Counted from the stretch's first letter, positions 41,934 to 53,138 are shown. The stretch: DNA of 64,000 bases from Flavobacteria bacterium GWA2_35_26 (GCA_001800905.1 MGWH01000002.1:1-64000); one strand, 5' to 3'. The notes: generated by a model from the sequence alone, not told the origin. Numbers and translations are program-made.

Positions 41934-44900
41934 TTAATTTTTGATTATCATTAAACTTGTAGGTATAGCAGTGTATACTTTAGCAATATACGTTCCGCTC
42001 GTTTGGTTGTCTAAATGTAACTGTATCTTTTGGTTTACTACTGGATAGACAGCTTTCGATATCAATACCGCGTTGATTGAATACAATTCTACGTAGATCT
42101 CTTTCATTTCGGTCGGAACCGTAATTTCAAATAAACCTCTGGTAGGATTTGGATACGCCATAACACTATTTGGAAGATCCGAAATCACTGTTGAATAAAT
42201 TCCTTCACAAGCTACTGAAGATTTTACCATAACTACATCGCCTAATTTGACATCTAGATCAAATACGTTTTGGTCTGTAGTAAATTGTGATTTACCGTTC
42301 AACATTATTTCAAACGGTGCACTACCCTCTGTAATTTCAATTGACACTTTGTTAGACGAAACACCCGATGTTTTTCCTGTCAACGAACCACCTTTACCAA
42401 TTGTTAATTTATAACATTGTTGGAACGATTGACCTGTTACATTGATACAAACATTATACTCTCCTGGAGGTAAATTCGGTACAATCAATGAATTATTTAC
42501 AAAATTGTAATTAATAGTATTAATTGTAGCTGTATAATTAAAACTCTGGGTCGCTTTGATATTAATTTCACCATTGTTTTTTCCAGCACAAGTTTCTGAT
42601 TTAGTTTGAATCAAAAAGTTATTAAAGTCAACTGCAAAAGGAACGATCGATATGGTAACAACAACAGTATTACTATTTGAAGTACCGTCATTCGCTTTAT
42701 AGCTAAAGCTATCCGTTGTAGTATCAGATCCATTATGAACATAAGTAAATGTTCCATTACTATTGAAAGTCAATGTACCGTTAGTAACGTTATTTACAAG
42801 AATAGCAGTTAACGTATTATTTTCCGTATCGGTATCATTAGTCAATACACTAGTAGCATTAGAATTTAATTTAGTTGCTGTTCCTCCTTTTACTACGGTA
42901 ATTTGATCAGAAATTGCAACTGGAGCATTATTTACTGTTACCCCTGTAGCACTTACTTCAAATACCTGAGGGTCTGTAAACGCTGATCCAGAGTAAGCAG
43001 CATCAATAGCTTGAACAGACCAATAGTACTTACCAACTGGCAAACTAACTTTCCATTTTGAATTGTGCTCTGCATTTCCTTTAGTTGACACTTTTCTAGT
43101 TCCATCACTATTTGCATTGGCACTCATAATCTCTTCACCACCAGCAGTTGTACCAATTTTTATTGCATAAGTAAGTCCTGGACTTGGTGTATGATCATCT
43201 GTTGATGAACCCCAATTTAATTCAATTGGGTATTTACCAGCTGTAGTAGCTATGTTTGAAAGTACTTTAGATGCATTGGTTGGTAAAACCGGAACAGATG
43301 GAGCAACGTTAACTACATAGTCGTTAATGGATACATTTCCACTTTGTGATTTCAATCCATTTGAAGATTTTCCAGTTGGATTAGAAGCTAATACTAAAGC
43401 AGAATCATTTCTAACGTTAATATAAGTTCTGAAAATATTTTTCTCCACTGAATTATTAGATGGAGACCAATTTTTATTGGTACCCACAATAACAAAATCC
43501 AAATCCTTGTCTCCGTCTAAATCACCAAATTCCACTTCAGCCGTTGTAAAATCACTTACGTCAAAAGGACTATCTTCATAGCGTTGTGTGGTTTTATTGT
43601 ATTCACTTAATTTAGTAATATTACCACCTCCAGAAGTGGTGCCCGAATACAATATATCACTATAACCATCACCATTGAAATCTCCTAAATCTATTTTACC
43701 ATTTCGAATAGCTGTTAAACCACTAGCAAATCGAGGCCAGTCTTTAATATTTTCATTCAGCTTATTCATATAAATTTCAAATACATCACTTGATGCTCCC
43801 GTACCGGTTAGTACCACATCTAAATCTCCATCACCATCAACGTCAATTAGATCAGTAGTACCATCTTTAATAGCTACAATATTATTATCGGTTGCATTTA
43901 ATTTAAAAGCGCCACCTAACACTGTAGTGTTTTCATAAATAACACTCTTAAGACCCGAAATAGGACTAAATCCAGTAATCACTAAATCCAAATCTTGGTC
44001 TTTGTCAATATCTCCAAAATCAAAAGAGGCACTACTTAAAGCTGCAATATCTGCTGAGGCATCTGTCTTTTTAAAATTTGGAGTTGCAGTCTTATCGTAT
44101 TCGTAAATCCAAAGTTTTGGAACACCCGAAATTAAACTTGAAGAAAGTCCAATAACAACAATATCTAATTTTCCATCATTGTTAATATCGACCATTCTTG
44201 ATTTGGATTTAAACAAACCGTCTCCAACTTGTAATACAGTATTGGAAGAGGTCAAAATCACTAATTTATTTGTAGTTCCTTCTAAATAATTAACCAAAAT
44301 ATCAGCTTTTTTATCACCATCAATATCACCAACATCTGAACTGGATATTTTTGTATAATTGCCAATATTTGTAACAGTTGAATTTTCTTGTGCAATTAAT
44401 CGTTTGCCGTCAAACTGTAATATTTGGGAACCTGATCCTGACGAATTTCCATAAACTAAATCCAAATCGTTATCGTTATCCAAATCTGCTAACTTAACAA
44501 AAGGCGCTTCATTTCCATTAACACTTCTATCAATGATTCCCCCTTGATTTAAAATTTTCCAATCGTAGGTAAGCGTAAATGTACTTTCAGCTGCAAAAGC
44601 ACCTCCTTTTAATCCTGAATCTACCGCTTGAACTGACCAATAGTATTTTCCAGGATCCAATTGCATTTCATAAAAATTAGTATAAATTGGTGCTTGTTTG
44701 GTAATCAATCGATCACCTGTTACTAAATTACTTTCTGTGTTAGACAATTCCGTTCCACCTGGAGTTTTTCCAAGACGAACTACATATCCTAAACTTGCAC
44801 TATAATCATCTGCAGGAGGAGTCCACTGAAATTTAATTTTACCATTTCCTAAATCTTCAGCAATCAATCCAGATGGAATTACAGGAGCTGTATTTCGCTT

Positions 44901-47900
44901 GTTTTTGATATCTGATTTATACAAAAGTGTTTTTGCTCCAGTTGAACCAATACCGGTTAAGAACAAATCTAAATCTCCATCATTATCATAATCCACCCAA
45001 TTGGCTGTAGAATTTCTTAGACCTTCAAGGTTTAATGGAGCAAGTTTAAAGTTTCCATTGCTATTTTGAAAATATAGTTTTGTTTGTGAAGTTCCACTAA
45101 CATCTTCTCCAGTAAATAAAATATCATTGAATCCATCATTGTTAAAATCAACTACTGAAATATCACCATTTTTTAATTTTGGAAAAGTAGAAGTTATAGT
45201 GTTTCCTGGGATTATAAAACCAGGTATACTACTATTATACAATTCAATTGCTCCGTTTGAATCTATACCGCTGGATATAATTGACAAACTATTTTGTGTT
45301 GAATTTAATTTAGCCACCTCAATAGTTGAATTTTTATAACTGAAATTACTCATCATAGAATTAGTATTTGTAGTACTGTTTTTTATGTAAGTATTAATCA
45401 ACGTATTACTATAAGGACTACCATCAGAACTAGCGCCATTGTAAACAATATCATTATCACCATCCAAATCAAGATCTACAATTTTGATATCCCCATCAAT
45501 AACACCTCTATAATTGTTACCAGCAAATGGACCTGACTGAGTATTGATCGTCTTGGATTCTGCTGTAAATTTATTTTGAGTATTGTCTCTATAATATATA
45601 TTAAATTGGAATTTATCGGAAGCATCTACACCAGTTATTGCTAAATCAATATCACCATCATTGTCTAAATCGCCCCAGGCCATTTTACTTGAAAAAAGTT
45701 GAGGAAGACCAAAATCAATGGTACTGGCAAAACTAGTTCCTTTATCATTAATATAAATTTTGGTTAATGGAGCAACACCATTAGACCCAGAAACCGCTAA
45801 ATCCAACCAGCCGTCTTTATTAATATCTACCCACGCAATATCACCCGCATATACTCGAGTAAAGTTTTGATTGGTATCCACAAACACTCCATTTTTATTT
45901 TCATATACTTTAGTAACAGCTCCGGATATACCTTGCCCCATAACAGCAACATCCTGATCACCATCTTGATCATAATCTCCCCAGGATACAGCACCATTTT
46001 CTAAACCTACAAATGGAGAAGTAACAGGAGTTAATGATATGCTATTGTTCAATAGTTTCAACTCCATTTGAGTCGAAAGTCCTGATTTGAATGAACTATT
46101 AATTGGATTCGTATAATTCAAAATAATGGTTTCATCAATTTCTTGTCCATCATAATTAAGATCATCCTCTATCCCTTTTAAGGTGATACTTCCAGTAGTA
46201 CTTCCTGCAGCAATTTTAATTTGTGGTGTCAATTGGTAACTATACAATTCTCTATTACTATTATCTTGACGAAGCAATTGTAAATTTCCATCTGAGGTAA
46301 TTGAAAAGTCTACAATAGGTTTTGTATTAGTTATATCATAACTTAATACATCTAAGGTATTATTAGTAGAATTATATTTCTTTACTTTAATTTCATTACC
46401 CTCATTAACTCTTACATAAAGGGTATTGTTAAACAATTTAGTCCCTCTAATTTCGGAATTTGTTGTATTTCCTGGATTAGAATACGAATTAAATGTAGCT
46501 ACTAAACTTTTATTTGCATCGAACTTTCGAATACTATTGCTATTTGAAAGATAAAAAGAGCCTGAAGAATCGAATGAAAATGATTCAATAGTATTATTAT
46601 TTGCATTATTATAAATTTCAATTGGAGTAGCGCTACCTGTTTTTGAATATAATTTCTTGATATTTGTATTATAGTTTTCAGAATAATAATAAACAGTACT
46701 TCCAACTACATCAAAAGAACGTATACTTGTATCTTGTCCTAAACTAGGTACAATAATTACCTCTGAAGAATCAGAACTACTTAAATCCAAACTCGAAATA
46801 GAGTTCCAAGTTCTATAATAAATTGTAGTTCCTACTGCTTTTATTTCTTCAATATAAGTTGGTAGTGAACGTGTCGTTTGTGTTTGGGTAATTGGATTAT
46901 AGATCAAAATATTTCCTCCACTTGGCAGAACATATCTTCCATCTGACAATTGAACATATCTATTATAACTATTGTCCATAAATGTTTTTACCAAAGTCTC
47001 TTCTCCTAAAGATGGGAAAGTACCTGTATAATCGACATCCAATCCCGCAGTTCCCGTAAATGCAATAGGTACGATTACGTCTTTTGAACTTGGCAAATCA
47101 ATAGTAGCCGTAATAGTAGATGAAGCACTTTCTGCAAAAGTGATTGGAGTTGCTACGATACTAGTAATTTCAGAATTGTCATCACTCTCTAAATTCAATA
47201 CTACTTCAGTGGTAGAGGTAGTTGCATTTACTAATGTTCCCATAGTAAATTTAATTGTTTCCATAACCTCCACGGCTGTGTCATTTTTGTCCCTCGTAGA
47301 TATCGTTATAGAACCATTTGCAGCGTTAGCTGGTATTACTATTTCATTAGCTGAAACAGTATACTCAGTAGTGAGTGTCGCTGTTCCACTTAATGTAAAT
47401 GGAATTCGAATCTCTTTTCCTGATACAACAGACGGAGTAGCTCTCAAAGTAACATCAGTTGATGAATTTTCAACAATTTTTGGTGCCGATAATGCAAAAG
47501 CTACAGTGGGTATTGCATCATTATCAGTAATAGTTACTGTTACTGGAGTAGTTGAACTCAATGTGGCATTAGTAACTGTACCTGGTGTTACAATAATTGT
47601 TTCATCGGCTTCATCAGAAAGATCATCTACACCTGTTACAGTTAAAGTTCCTGTGGTACTTCCTGCTGGAATCTTAAGTTGTGGTGCTAATTGATATGTA
47701 TATAACTCTCTGTTATTTGTATCCTGACGAAACAATTGTAAATTACCATCTGAGGTAATTGAAAAGTCTACAATAGGTTTTGTATTAGTCACATCATAAC
47801 TTAAAGGTTCAAGGGTATTGGTGGTGCTATTGTACTTCTTTATTTTAATAACACTAGCCTCATTAACTCTTACATAAAGGGTATTATTAAACAATTTAGT

Positions 47901-50900
47901 TCCTCTAATTTCAGGAGATGGTGTGCTAGAATTAGTATTAAAAGTTGTAACTAGATTTTTATTAGCATCAAACTTTTTAATGAACCCTGGATTTGAAAGA
48001 TAAAAACCTCCTGTAGTATCAAACAACATCGTTTCTATATATTGTCTTTCAATGTTATTATACACTTCAATTGCAGCCGCACTTCCAGTTTTTGAGAATA
48101 TTTTACTGCTTCCAGCATTGTTATTTTCGATATAATAATATAACGTTGTACCTACTATATCAATTGAACGTATACTTGAATCTTGTCCAATATTTGTCAC
48201 TAGAGTGATTTCTGATGATGCTGTGTCAGCAATATCTAAACTAAAAACAGATTGCCAATTTCTATAATAAATAGTGTTACCTACTGATTTTAATTCATCA
48301 ATCCATGTTGATAAGTTGCGCGTAGTTTGTGTTTTAGTAATTGGGTCATAAATAATTAATGTACTTCCATTTGCAATTACATATCTTCCATCTAACAATT
48401 GAACGTATCTTGAAGCACCGTTATTTAAAAAAGTCTCAATCAATTTCTCTTCACCTAAAGATGGAAAAGTTCCTGAATAATCGACATCCAATCCTGCAGT
48501 TCCTGTAAATGCAATAGGTACAATTACGTCTTTTGAACTTGGTAGATCTATAGTAGCAGTTATTATAGATGAAGCATTCTCCGCAAAGGTTGTTGGAGCC
48601 CCAACAATACTAGTAATAGTAGGATTGTCATCACTCTCTAAATTCAATATAACTTCTGTAGTAGTGCTAGAAGCATTGACTATGGTACCCATAGTAAACT
48701 TAATCGTTTCCATTACCTCAACGGCTGTATCATTTTTGTCCCTCGTAGATATCGTTATTGAACCACTTGCAGCGTTAGCTGGTATTACTATTTCATTAGC
48801 TGAAACAGTATATTCAGTAGTGAGTGTCGCTGTTCCACTTAATGTAAATGGAATTCGAATCTCTTTTCCTGAAACAATAGATGGAATAGCTGTTAAAGTA
48901 ACATCTGTAGTTGAATTTTCAACAATTTTAGGTGCTGATAAAGCAAAAGCGACAGTGGGAATTGCATCATTGTCAGTAATATTGACGGTTACCGCTGTGT
49001 TTGTACTTAATGTAGCATTAGAAACTGTACCTGGTGTTAAAACAATCGTTTCAACATCTTCTTCATCAGAAAGATCATCTATTGCCGTTACAGTTAATGT
49101 GCCCGTTGTAGTTCCAGCAGGTATTTTAAGTTGTGGATTTAATTGGTAATTATATAAACCATATACACTGTTAGCTAGACTATTACTTAAAATTAAATTT
49201 CCTTTTGTATCAAATATAAAATTACTAGTGCCAGTAATAGAACTTCCTATTTGATAAGTAACATCTGTTAATATTCCTGTAGTTGGATTAAGAATTTTTA
49301 TATAATTCTTACCATTAATCATAACCATCAAATATAAAGTTCCATTGTTAAACTTAATATCTGAAATATTTATATTAGTCGAATTTCCATTAATAATTGG
49401 AATTAGAGAATTATTTTTAATCTTACCAACCTGATTGAAATATAAAACATAAATATCTTCAGAGGGCGTTACTACTATTTGATTAAAATCTTGTTGGGCT
49501 TCATATACCACAACTTCTGGAGATTGAGAAGTTAATTCTTTAGACAAAATCAATCTAACTCCTGTACTCTGAATAACTTTTAAATAATAAATTTTATTAT
49601 TAACAATATCAAATCCATTTTTATATTCTTGAATTGATCCGTTACTTAAAAGTGGAACAACACTAGTTTGAGTAGGAGGATTTTGATTTAAATCTATAAC
49701 TGCAATTCTATTCCAATCCCCAAAATAGAGATGATTGTTTTTCGCTACAACTTTTCTTCCTGACATAGTCAAAGGTATATCCTGAGTTGTATTTTGATTT
49801 AAATCGATTAATGAAATTGAATTATAATTATTTAATGTTATAATTTTCCCTTCAGACAATTCAGTAAAATTCATTATCTCACTAGGTAGTTGCTTTAACA
49901 ATTTTTCCTCTCCTTTAGAAGGGAAAGTTCCTGTAAAATCTACATCTAATTTTGCTGTTCCTGTAAATGCAATAGGTACAATCACATCTTTTGAACTTGG
50001 TAGATCAATAGTTGCAGTTATAGTAGAAAAGGCATTTTCAGCAATTGTAATTGGAGTAGCGACTATACTAGTAATTGCAGAATTGTCATCACTCTCTAAA
50101 TTCAATACAACTTCCGTGGTCGTGGTAGTTGCATTTACTAATGTTCCCATAGCAAATTTGATCGTTTCCATAACCTCAACGGTAGTATCATTTTTGTCCC
50201 TCGTAGATATCGTTATAGAACCACTTGCAGCGTTAGCTGGTATTACTATTTCATTAGCTGAGACAGTATACTCAGAAGATTGAGCCGTTGATCCGGTCAA
50301 AGTAAATGGGATTCGAATCTCTTTTCCTGAAACTACAGATGGAGTAGCTGTTAAAGTAACATCAGTTGATGAATTTTCAACAATTTTTGGTGCCGATAAT
50401 GCAAAGGCTATAGTCGGCATTGCATCATTGTCAGTAATAGTTACGGTTACCGCTGTGTTTGAACTTAATGTAGCATTAGTAACGGAACCAGGTGTTAAAA
50501 TGATCGTTTCATTTTCTTCATCAGATATATCGTCAATAGCAGATAAAGTTAAAGTTCCGGAAGTGGCTCCAGCTGGAATCTTAAGTTGCGGTATTAATTG
50601 GTAATTGTACAATTCTCTGTTATTCGAATCCTGACGAAGCAATTGTAAATTTCCATTTGAACTAAGTGAAAAGTCTACAATAGGTTTTGTATTAGTTACA
50701 TCATAACTTAATGGTTCAAGTGTATTGGTGGTGCTATTGTACTTCTTAACTTTAATAACATTAGCCTCATTAACTCTTGCATATAGTGTATTGTTGTAGA
50801 ATTTTATTCCTCTTATATCTACATTAGAATTAAAAGTAGTTACTAAATTTTTATTTGCATCGAATTTTTTTATACTATAACTATTGGAAAGGTAAAAAGA

Positions 50901-53138
50901 ACCTGTAGCATCAAATGATAATGATTCTATACCATTTCCATTTATGTTATTAAAAATTTCAATTGGAGTAGCATTACCCGTTTTTGAATATATTTTTTTA
51001 ATATTAGTATTATTGTTCTCAGAATAATAATATACAGTATTACCTATTACATCAAATGATCTTATACTAGTATCTTGACCTAAATTAGGTACAATTATAA
51101 CTTCTGATAAATTAGGTTGACTCAAATCTAAACTTGTAATAGATTGCCAATTTCTATAATAAATAGTAGTCCCAACTGCTTTTAATTCTTCAATATAGTT
51201 TGGTAGTGAACGTGTCGTCTGGGTTTGGGTTATTGGGTCATAAATCAAAATATCTCCTCCATTAACAATAACCAATCTACCATCTGATAATTGAACATAC
51301 CTATTATAACTATTGTTTAAAAAAGTTTTTACTAATGTTTCTTCACCTTTTGATGGAAAAGTACCTGTGTAATCAACATCCAATCCGGCTGTTCCAGAAA
51401 CAGTTATTGGAACTATTAAATCTCTTGAACTTGTTTGGTTAAGAGTTGCTGTTATAGTGGAGGTTGTATTCTCTGCAAAACTTGTTGGATTAGCAGCAAT
51501 AGTAATTACTGGATAAATAACTGCAGTTGTATTCACGGTTACATCTGCTTGACTACTTAATAAAGTCCCATCATTAGCTTTAAAAGAAAAAGTACCAGTT
51601 CCATTCCCCGAAACATTCCAAACCGGCTCGTAAATTACTTTACCATCGCTGTTAGTCACAGTAGTAGGAACAGTCGTTATTTTGGTTCCTAAATTAGTCC
51701 CATTGGTGGTTTGATACAAACTACCACTTGTTGGTAAAACAGTAATACTGTAGGTTAAGCTGGAAATAGTTGTATCTATATCTGTCCCTGCCAAAGTAAT
51801 CACTTTATTAGTATCTTGAAGTGTAGTAACAGTTTGTGGTGTTGCCACAGGGGCATCATTTACAGGGTTTACGGTGACCGTAAAAGATGTAGAAAAAGTA
51901 TTTACACCACCCCCTTGAGTACCACCATCATCCGTTACAGTAACTGTTATTGTTGCTGTACCCGTTTGGTCTGCCGCTTGTGAAAACTCAAATACTCCTG
52001 TGGTATCTCCAGGAGTATAGGTTATAGTTGGATTAGGAATAAGGGCTGTATTACTACTCGTCGCGGCAATAGTCACTACTTGTGTAGAAAACAAATCACC
52101 ATCAGAAATTCCTGCCAATGCAAACGTTTGTGGTGCAGCATCTTCATTTTTTATAAAATTATTAATTGTATTAATTGTGGGTGGCGCATTTACAGGGGTC
52201 CCTAATGCATTTTCAAAGGCACCTGCATCTGCCGTTGTGGCAACCGGAACTGGTCTTAAACCTGCACTTAAATCTTCTGTTATAGACATATCAGTTCCAT
52301 ACCCAATAGCAGGAGAATAGGCTTTTAACCTAAAATCTTTAGTAGCTAAATCATTAAAATGAATAGCATTGACATTGGAGACTGTAGAAAAGACAGAACC
52401 TGAAATCGTATTGGGAGTGTCGTCTATTATTACTTTATCCAATAACGGTCTCGATCCGTTAAAATAGGATTTGGTTTTATTAACATCAGAGACAATGATA
52501 GAATTATAAATTTTATTATAAATATTGGCACCCGAATTAGTTATGGAATATGAATTATAAATAGTACAATTAATAATCTTAGGTAGTCGTGCATCATCTT
52601 CGAATCCAGCATCATTAAATGTAAGATATTCAACATCTTTGAACACAGAGTTAATTACATGATAATATCCGTAATAAGTAGAAAAACCTCTTCTAATATT
52701 TTCAAACCAACATTGTTTAAAAGTTGCAAAAGCATATCTTTCAATTCGAATTGCCAAAGGGTCATTGAGTTGATTATTACTATTTATAAACTTAAATCCT
52801 TTAATAGTAACATTGACTAAATTATTATTATCTGAATTACCAAATATTGTAAATATTGGAGAATTAGCGTTGGTAAACTCTAATACAGTATCTAAATAAT
52901 TACCTGTTGCAAATATGTTCAATGATTTATTTACAGAAACATTACTAGAATAAGTACCAGGATTAACTAAAATAGTATCTCCATTACTTGCAACATCTAC
53001 TGCCTTCTGGATGGTCAAAAAAGGTGAACTGGAAGTTCCTGAATTAGAATTTGATCCTGTAGTAGCAACATAAAATGTGCTTTGAGCATTCATTGTATAC
53101 GATGCTACAACTAATAATAAAAGTAGAAATTTTTTCAT
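41934..53138 (-). CDS. Giant T9SS-secreted modular protein (beta-helix, cadherin-like, Calx-beta, propeller-like, VCBS/FG-GAP, FN3-like, type A CTD)
   Basis: 3734 aa; signal peptide MKKFLLLLLVVASYTMNAQ; STFYVATTGSNSNSGTSSSPFLTIQKAVDVA; NPVNDAP motifs; several Calx-beta domains; many DxDxDGDxD repeats; C-terminal VMAYPNPTRGLFEITVP...IIKN. Confidence 0.92.
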   Translation of the reverse strand: MKKFLLLLLVVASYTMNAQSTFYVATTGSNSNSGTSSSPFLTIQKAVDVASNGDTILVNPGTYSSNVSVNKSLNIFATGNYLDTVLEFTNANSPIFTIFGNSDNNNLVNVTIKGFKFINSNNQLNDPLAIRIERYAFATFKQCWFENIRRGFSTYYGYYHVINSVFKDVEYLTFNDAGFEDDARLPKIINCTIYNSYSITNSGANIYNKIYNSIIVSDVNKTKSYFNGSRPLLDKVIIDDTPNTISGSVFSTVSNVNAIHFNDLATKDFRLKAYSPAIGYGTDMSITEDLSAGLRPVPVATTADAGAFENALGTPVNAPPTINTINNFIKNEDAAPQTFALAGISDGDLFSTQVVTIAATSSNTALIPNPTITYTPGDTTGVFEFSQAADQTGTATITVTVTDDGGTQGGGVNTFSTSFTVTVNPVNDAPVATPQTVTTLQDTNKVITLAGTDIDTTISSLTYSITVLPTSGSLYQTTNGTNLGTKITTVPTTVTNSDGKVIYEPVWNVSGNGTGTFSFKANDGTLLSSQADVTVNTTAVIYPVITIAANPTSFAENTTSTITATLNQTSSRDLIVPITVSGTAGLDVDYTGTFPSKGEETLVKTFLNNSYNRYVQLSDGRLVIVNGGDILIYDPITQTQTTRSLPNYIEELKAVGTTIYYRNWQSITSLDLSQPNLSEVIIVPNLGQDTSIRSFDVIGNTVYYYSENNNTNIKKIYSKTGNATPIEIFNNINGNGIESLSFDATGSFYLSNSYSIKKFDANKNLVTTFNSNVDIRGIKFYNNTLYARVNEANVIKVKKYNSTTNTLEPLSYDVTNTKPIVDFSLSSNGNLQLLRQDSNNRELYNYQLIPQLKIPAGATSGTLTLSAIDDISDEENETIILTPGSVTNATLSSNTAVTVTITDNDAMPTIAFALSAPKIVENSSTDVTLTATPSVVSGKEIRIPFTLTGSTAQSSEYTVSANEIVIPANAASGSITISTRDKNDTTVEVMETIKFAMGTLVNATTTTTEVVLNLESDDNSAITSIVATPITIAENAFSTITATIDLPSSKDVIVPIAFTGTAKLDVDFTGTFPSKGEEKLLKQLPSEIMNFTELSEGKIITLNNYNSISLIDLNQNTTQDIPLTMSGRKVVAKNNHLYFGDWNRIAVIDLNQNPPTQTSVVPLLSNGSIQEYKNGFDIVNNKIYYLKVIQSTGVRLILSKELTSQSPEVVVYEAQQDFNQIVVTPSEDIYVLYFNQVGKIKNNSLIPIINGNSTNINISDIKFNNGTLYLMVMINGKNYIKILNPTTGILTDVTYQIGSSITGTSNFIFDTKGNLILSNSLANSVYGLYNYQLNPQLKIPAGTTTGTLTVTAIDDLSDEEDVETIVLTPGTVSNATLSTNTAVTVNITDNDAIPTVAFALSAPKIVENSTTDVTLTAIPSIVSGKEIRIPFTLSGTATLTTEYTVSANEIVIPANAASGSITISTRDKNDTAVEVMETIKFTMGTIVNASSTTTEVILNLESDDNPTITSIVGAPTTFAENASSIITATIDLPSSKDVIVPIAFTGTAGLDVDYSGTFPSLGEEKLIETFLNNGASRYVQLLDGRYVIANGSTLIIYDPITKTQTTRNLSTWIDELKSVGNTIYYRNWQSVFSLDIADTASSEITLVTNIGQDSSIRSIDIVGTTLYYYIENNNAGSSKIFSKTGSAAAIEVYNNIERQYIETMLFDTTGGFYLSNPGFIKKFDANKNLVTTFNTNSSTPSPEIRGTKLFNNTLYVRVNEASVIKIKKYNSTTNTLEPLSYDVTNTKPIVDFSITSDGNLQLFRQDTNNRELYTYQLAPQLKIPAGSTTGTLTVTGVDDLSDEADETIIVTPGTVTNATLSSTTPVTVTITDNDAIPTVAFALSAPKIVENSSTDVTLRATPSVVSGKEIRIPFTLSGTATLTTEYTVSANEIVIPANAANGSITISTRDKNDTAVEVMETIKFTMGTLVNATTSTTEVVLNLESDDNSEITSIVATPITFAESASSTITATIDLPSSKDVIVPIAFTGTAGLDVDYTGTFPSLGEETLVKTFMDNSYNRYVQLSDGRYVLPSGGNILIYNPITQTQTTRSLPTYIEEIKAVGTTIYYRTWNSISSLDLSSSDSSEVIIVPSLGQDTSIRSFDVVGSTVYYYSENYNTNIKKLYSKTGSATPIEIYNNANNNTIESFSFDSSGSFYLSNSNSIRKFDANKSLVATFNSYSNPGNTTNSEIRGTKLFNNTLYVRVNEGNEIKVKKYNSTNNTLDVLSYDITNTKPIVDFSITSDGNLQLLRQDNSNRELYSYQLTPQIKIAAGSTTGSITLKGIEDDLNYDGQEIDETIILNYTNPINSSFKSGLSTQMELKLLNNSISLTPVTSPFVGLENGAVSWGDYDQDGDQDVAVMGQGISGAVTKVYENKNGVFVDTNQNFTRVYAGDIAWVDINKDGWLDLAVSGSNGVAPLTKIYINDKGTSFASTIDFGLPQLFSSKMAWGDLDNDGDIDLAITGVDASDKFQFNIYYRDNTQNKFTAESKTINTQSGPFAGNNYRGVIDGDIKIVDLDLDGDNDIVYNGASSDGSPYSNTLINTYIKNSTTNTNSMMSNFSYKNSTIEVAKLNSTQNSLSIISSGIDSNGAIELYNSSIPGFIIPGNTITSTFPKLKNGDISVVDFNNDGFNDILFTGEDVSGTSQTKLYFQNSNGNFKLAPLNLEGLRNSTANWVDYDNDGDLDLFLTGIGSTGAKTLLYKSDIKNKRNTAPVIPSGLIAEDLGNGKIKFQWTPPADDYSASLGYVVRLGKTPGGTELSNTESNLVTGDRLITKQAPIYTNFYEMQLDPGKYYWSVQAVDSGLKGGAFAAESTFTLTYDWKILNQGGIIDRSVNGNEAPFVKLADLDNDNDLDLVYGNSSGSGSQILQFDGKRLIAQENSTVTNIGNYTKISSSDVGDIDGDKKADILVNYLEGTTNKLVILTSSNTVLQVGDGLFKSKSRMVDINNDGKLDIVVIGLSSSLISGVPKLWIYEYDKTATPNFKKTDASADIAALSSASFDFGDIDKDQDLDLVITGFSPISGLKSVIYENTTVLGGAFKLNATDNNIVAIKDGTTDLIDVDGDGDLDVVLTGTGASSDVFEIYMNKLNENIKDWPRFASGLTAIRNGKIDLGDFNGDGYSDILYSGTTSGGGNITKLSEYNKTTQRYEDSPFDVSDFTTAEVEFGDLDGDKDLDFVIVGTNKNWSPSNNSVEKNIFRTYINVRNDSALVLASNPTGKSSNGLKSQSGNVSINDYVVNVAPSVPVLPTNASKVLSNIATTAGKYPIELNWGSSTDDHTPSPGLTYAIKIGTTAGGEEIMSANANSDGTRKVSTKGNAEHNSKWKVSLPVGKYYWSVQAIDAAYSGSAFTDPQVFEVSATGVTVNNAPVAISDQITVVKGGTATKLNSNATSVLTNDTDTENNTLTAILVNNVTNGTLTFNSNGTFTYVHNGSDTTTDSFSYKANDGTSNSNTVVVTISIVPFAVDFNNFLIQTKSETCAGKNNGEINIKATQSFNYTATINTINYNFVNNSLIVPNLPPGEYNVCINVTGQSFQQCYKLTIGKGGSLTGKTSGVSSNKVSIEITEGSAPFEIMLNGKSQFTTDQNVFDLDVKLGDVVMVKSSVACEGIYSTVISDLPNSVMAYPNPTRGLFEITVPTEMKEIYVELYSINAVLISKAVYPVVNQKIQLHLDNQTSGTYIAKVYTAIPTSLMIIKN
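46100..51530 (-). repeat. Four ~1.45-kb tandem modules in the giant CDS
   Basis: The region encoding GTA(G/K)LDVD(Y/F)(T/S)GTFPS recurs near 51350, 49920, 48465 and 47015; IPAG(S/A/T)T(T/S)GTLT near 50575, 49115, 47655 and 46195. Confidence 0.9.

Noticed and set aside
47140-50283. Plus-strand ORFs (47140-47694, 48625-49149, 50083-50283) with similar sequences
   Set aside because: Antisense shadows of the repeated Calx-beta modules in the giant minus-strand CDS; similarity to each other follows from the repeats.
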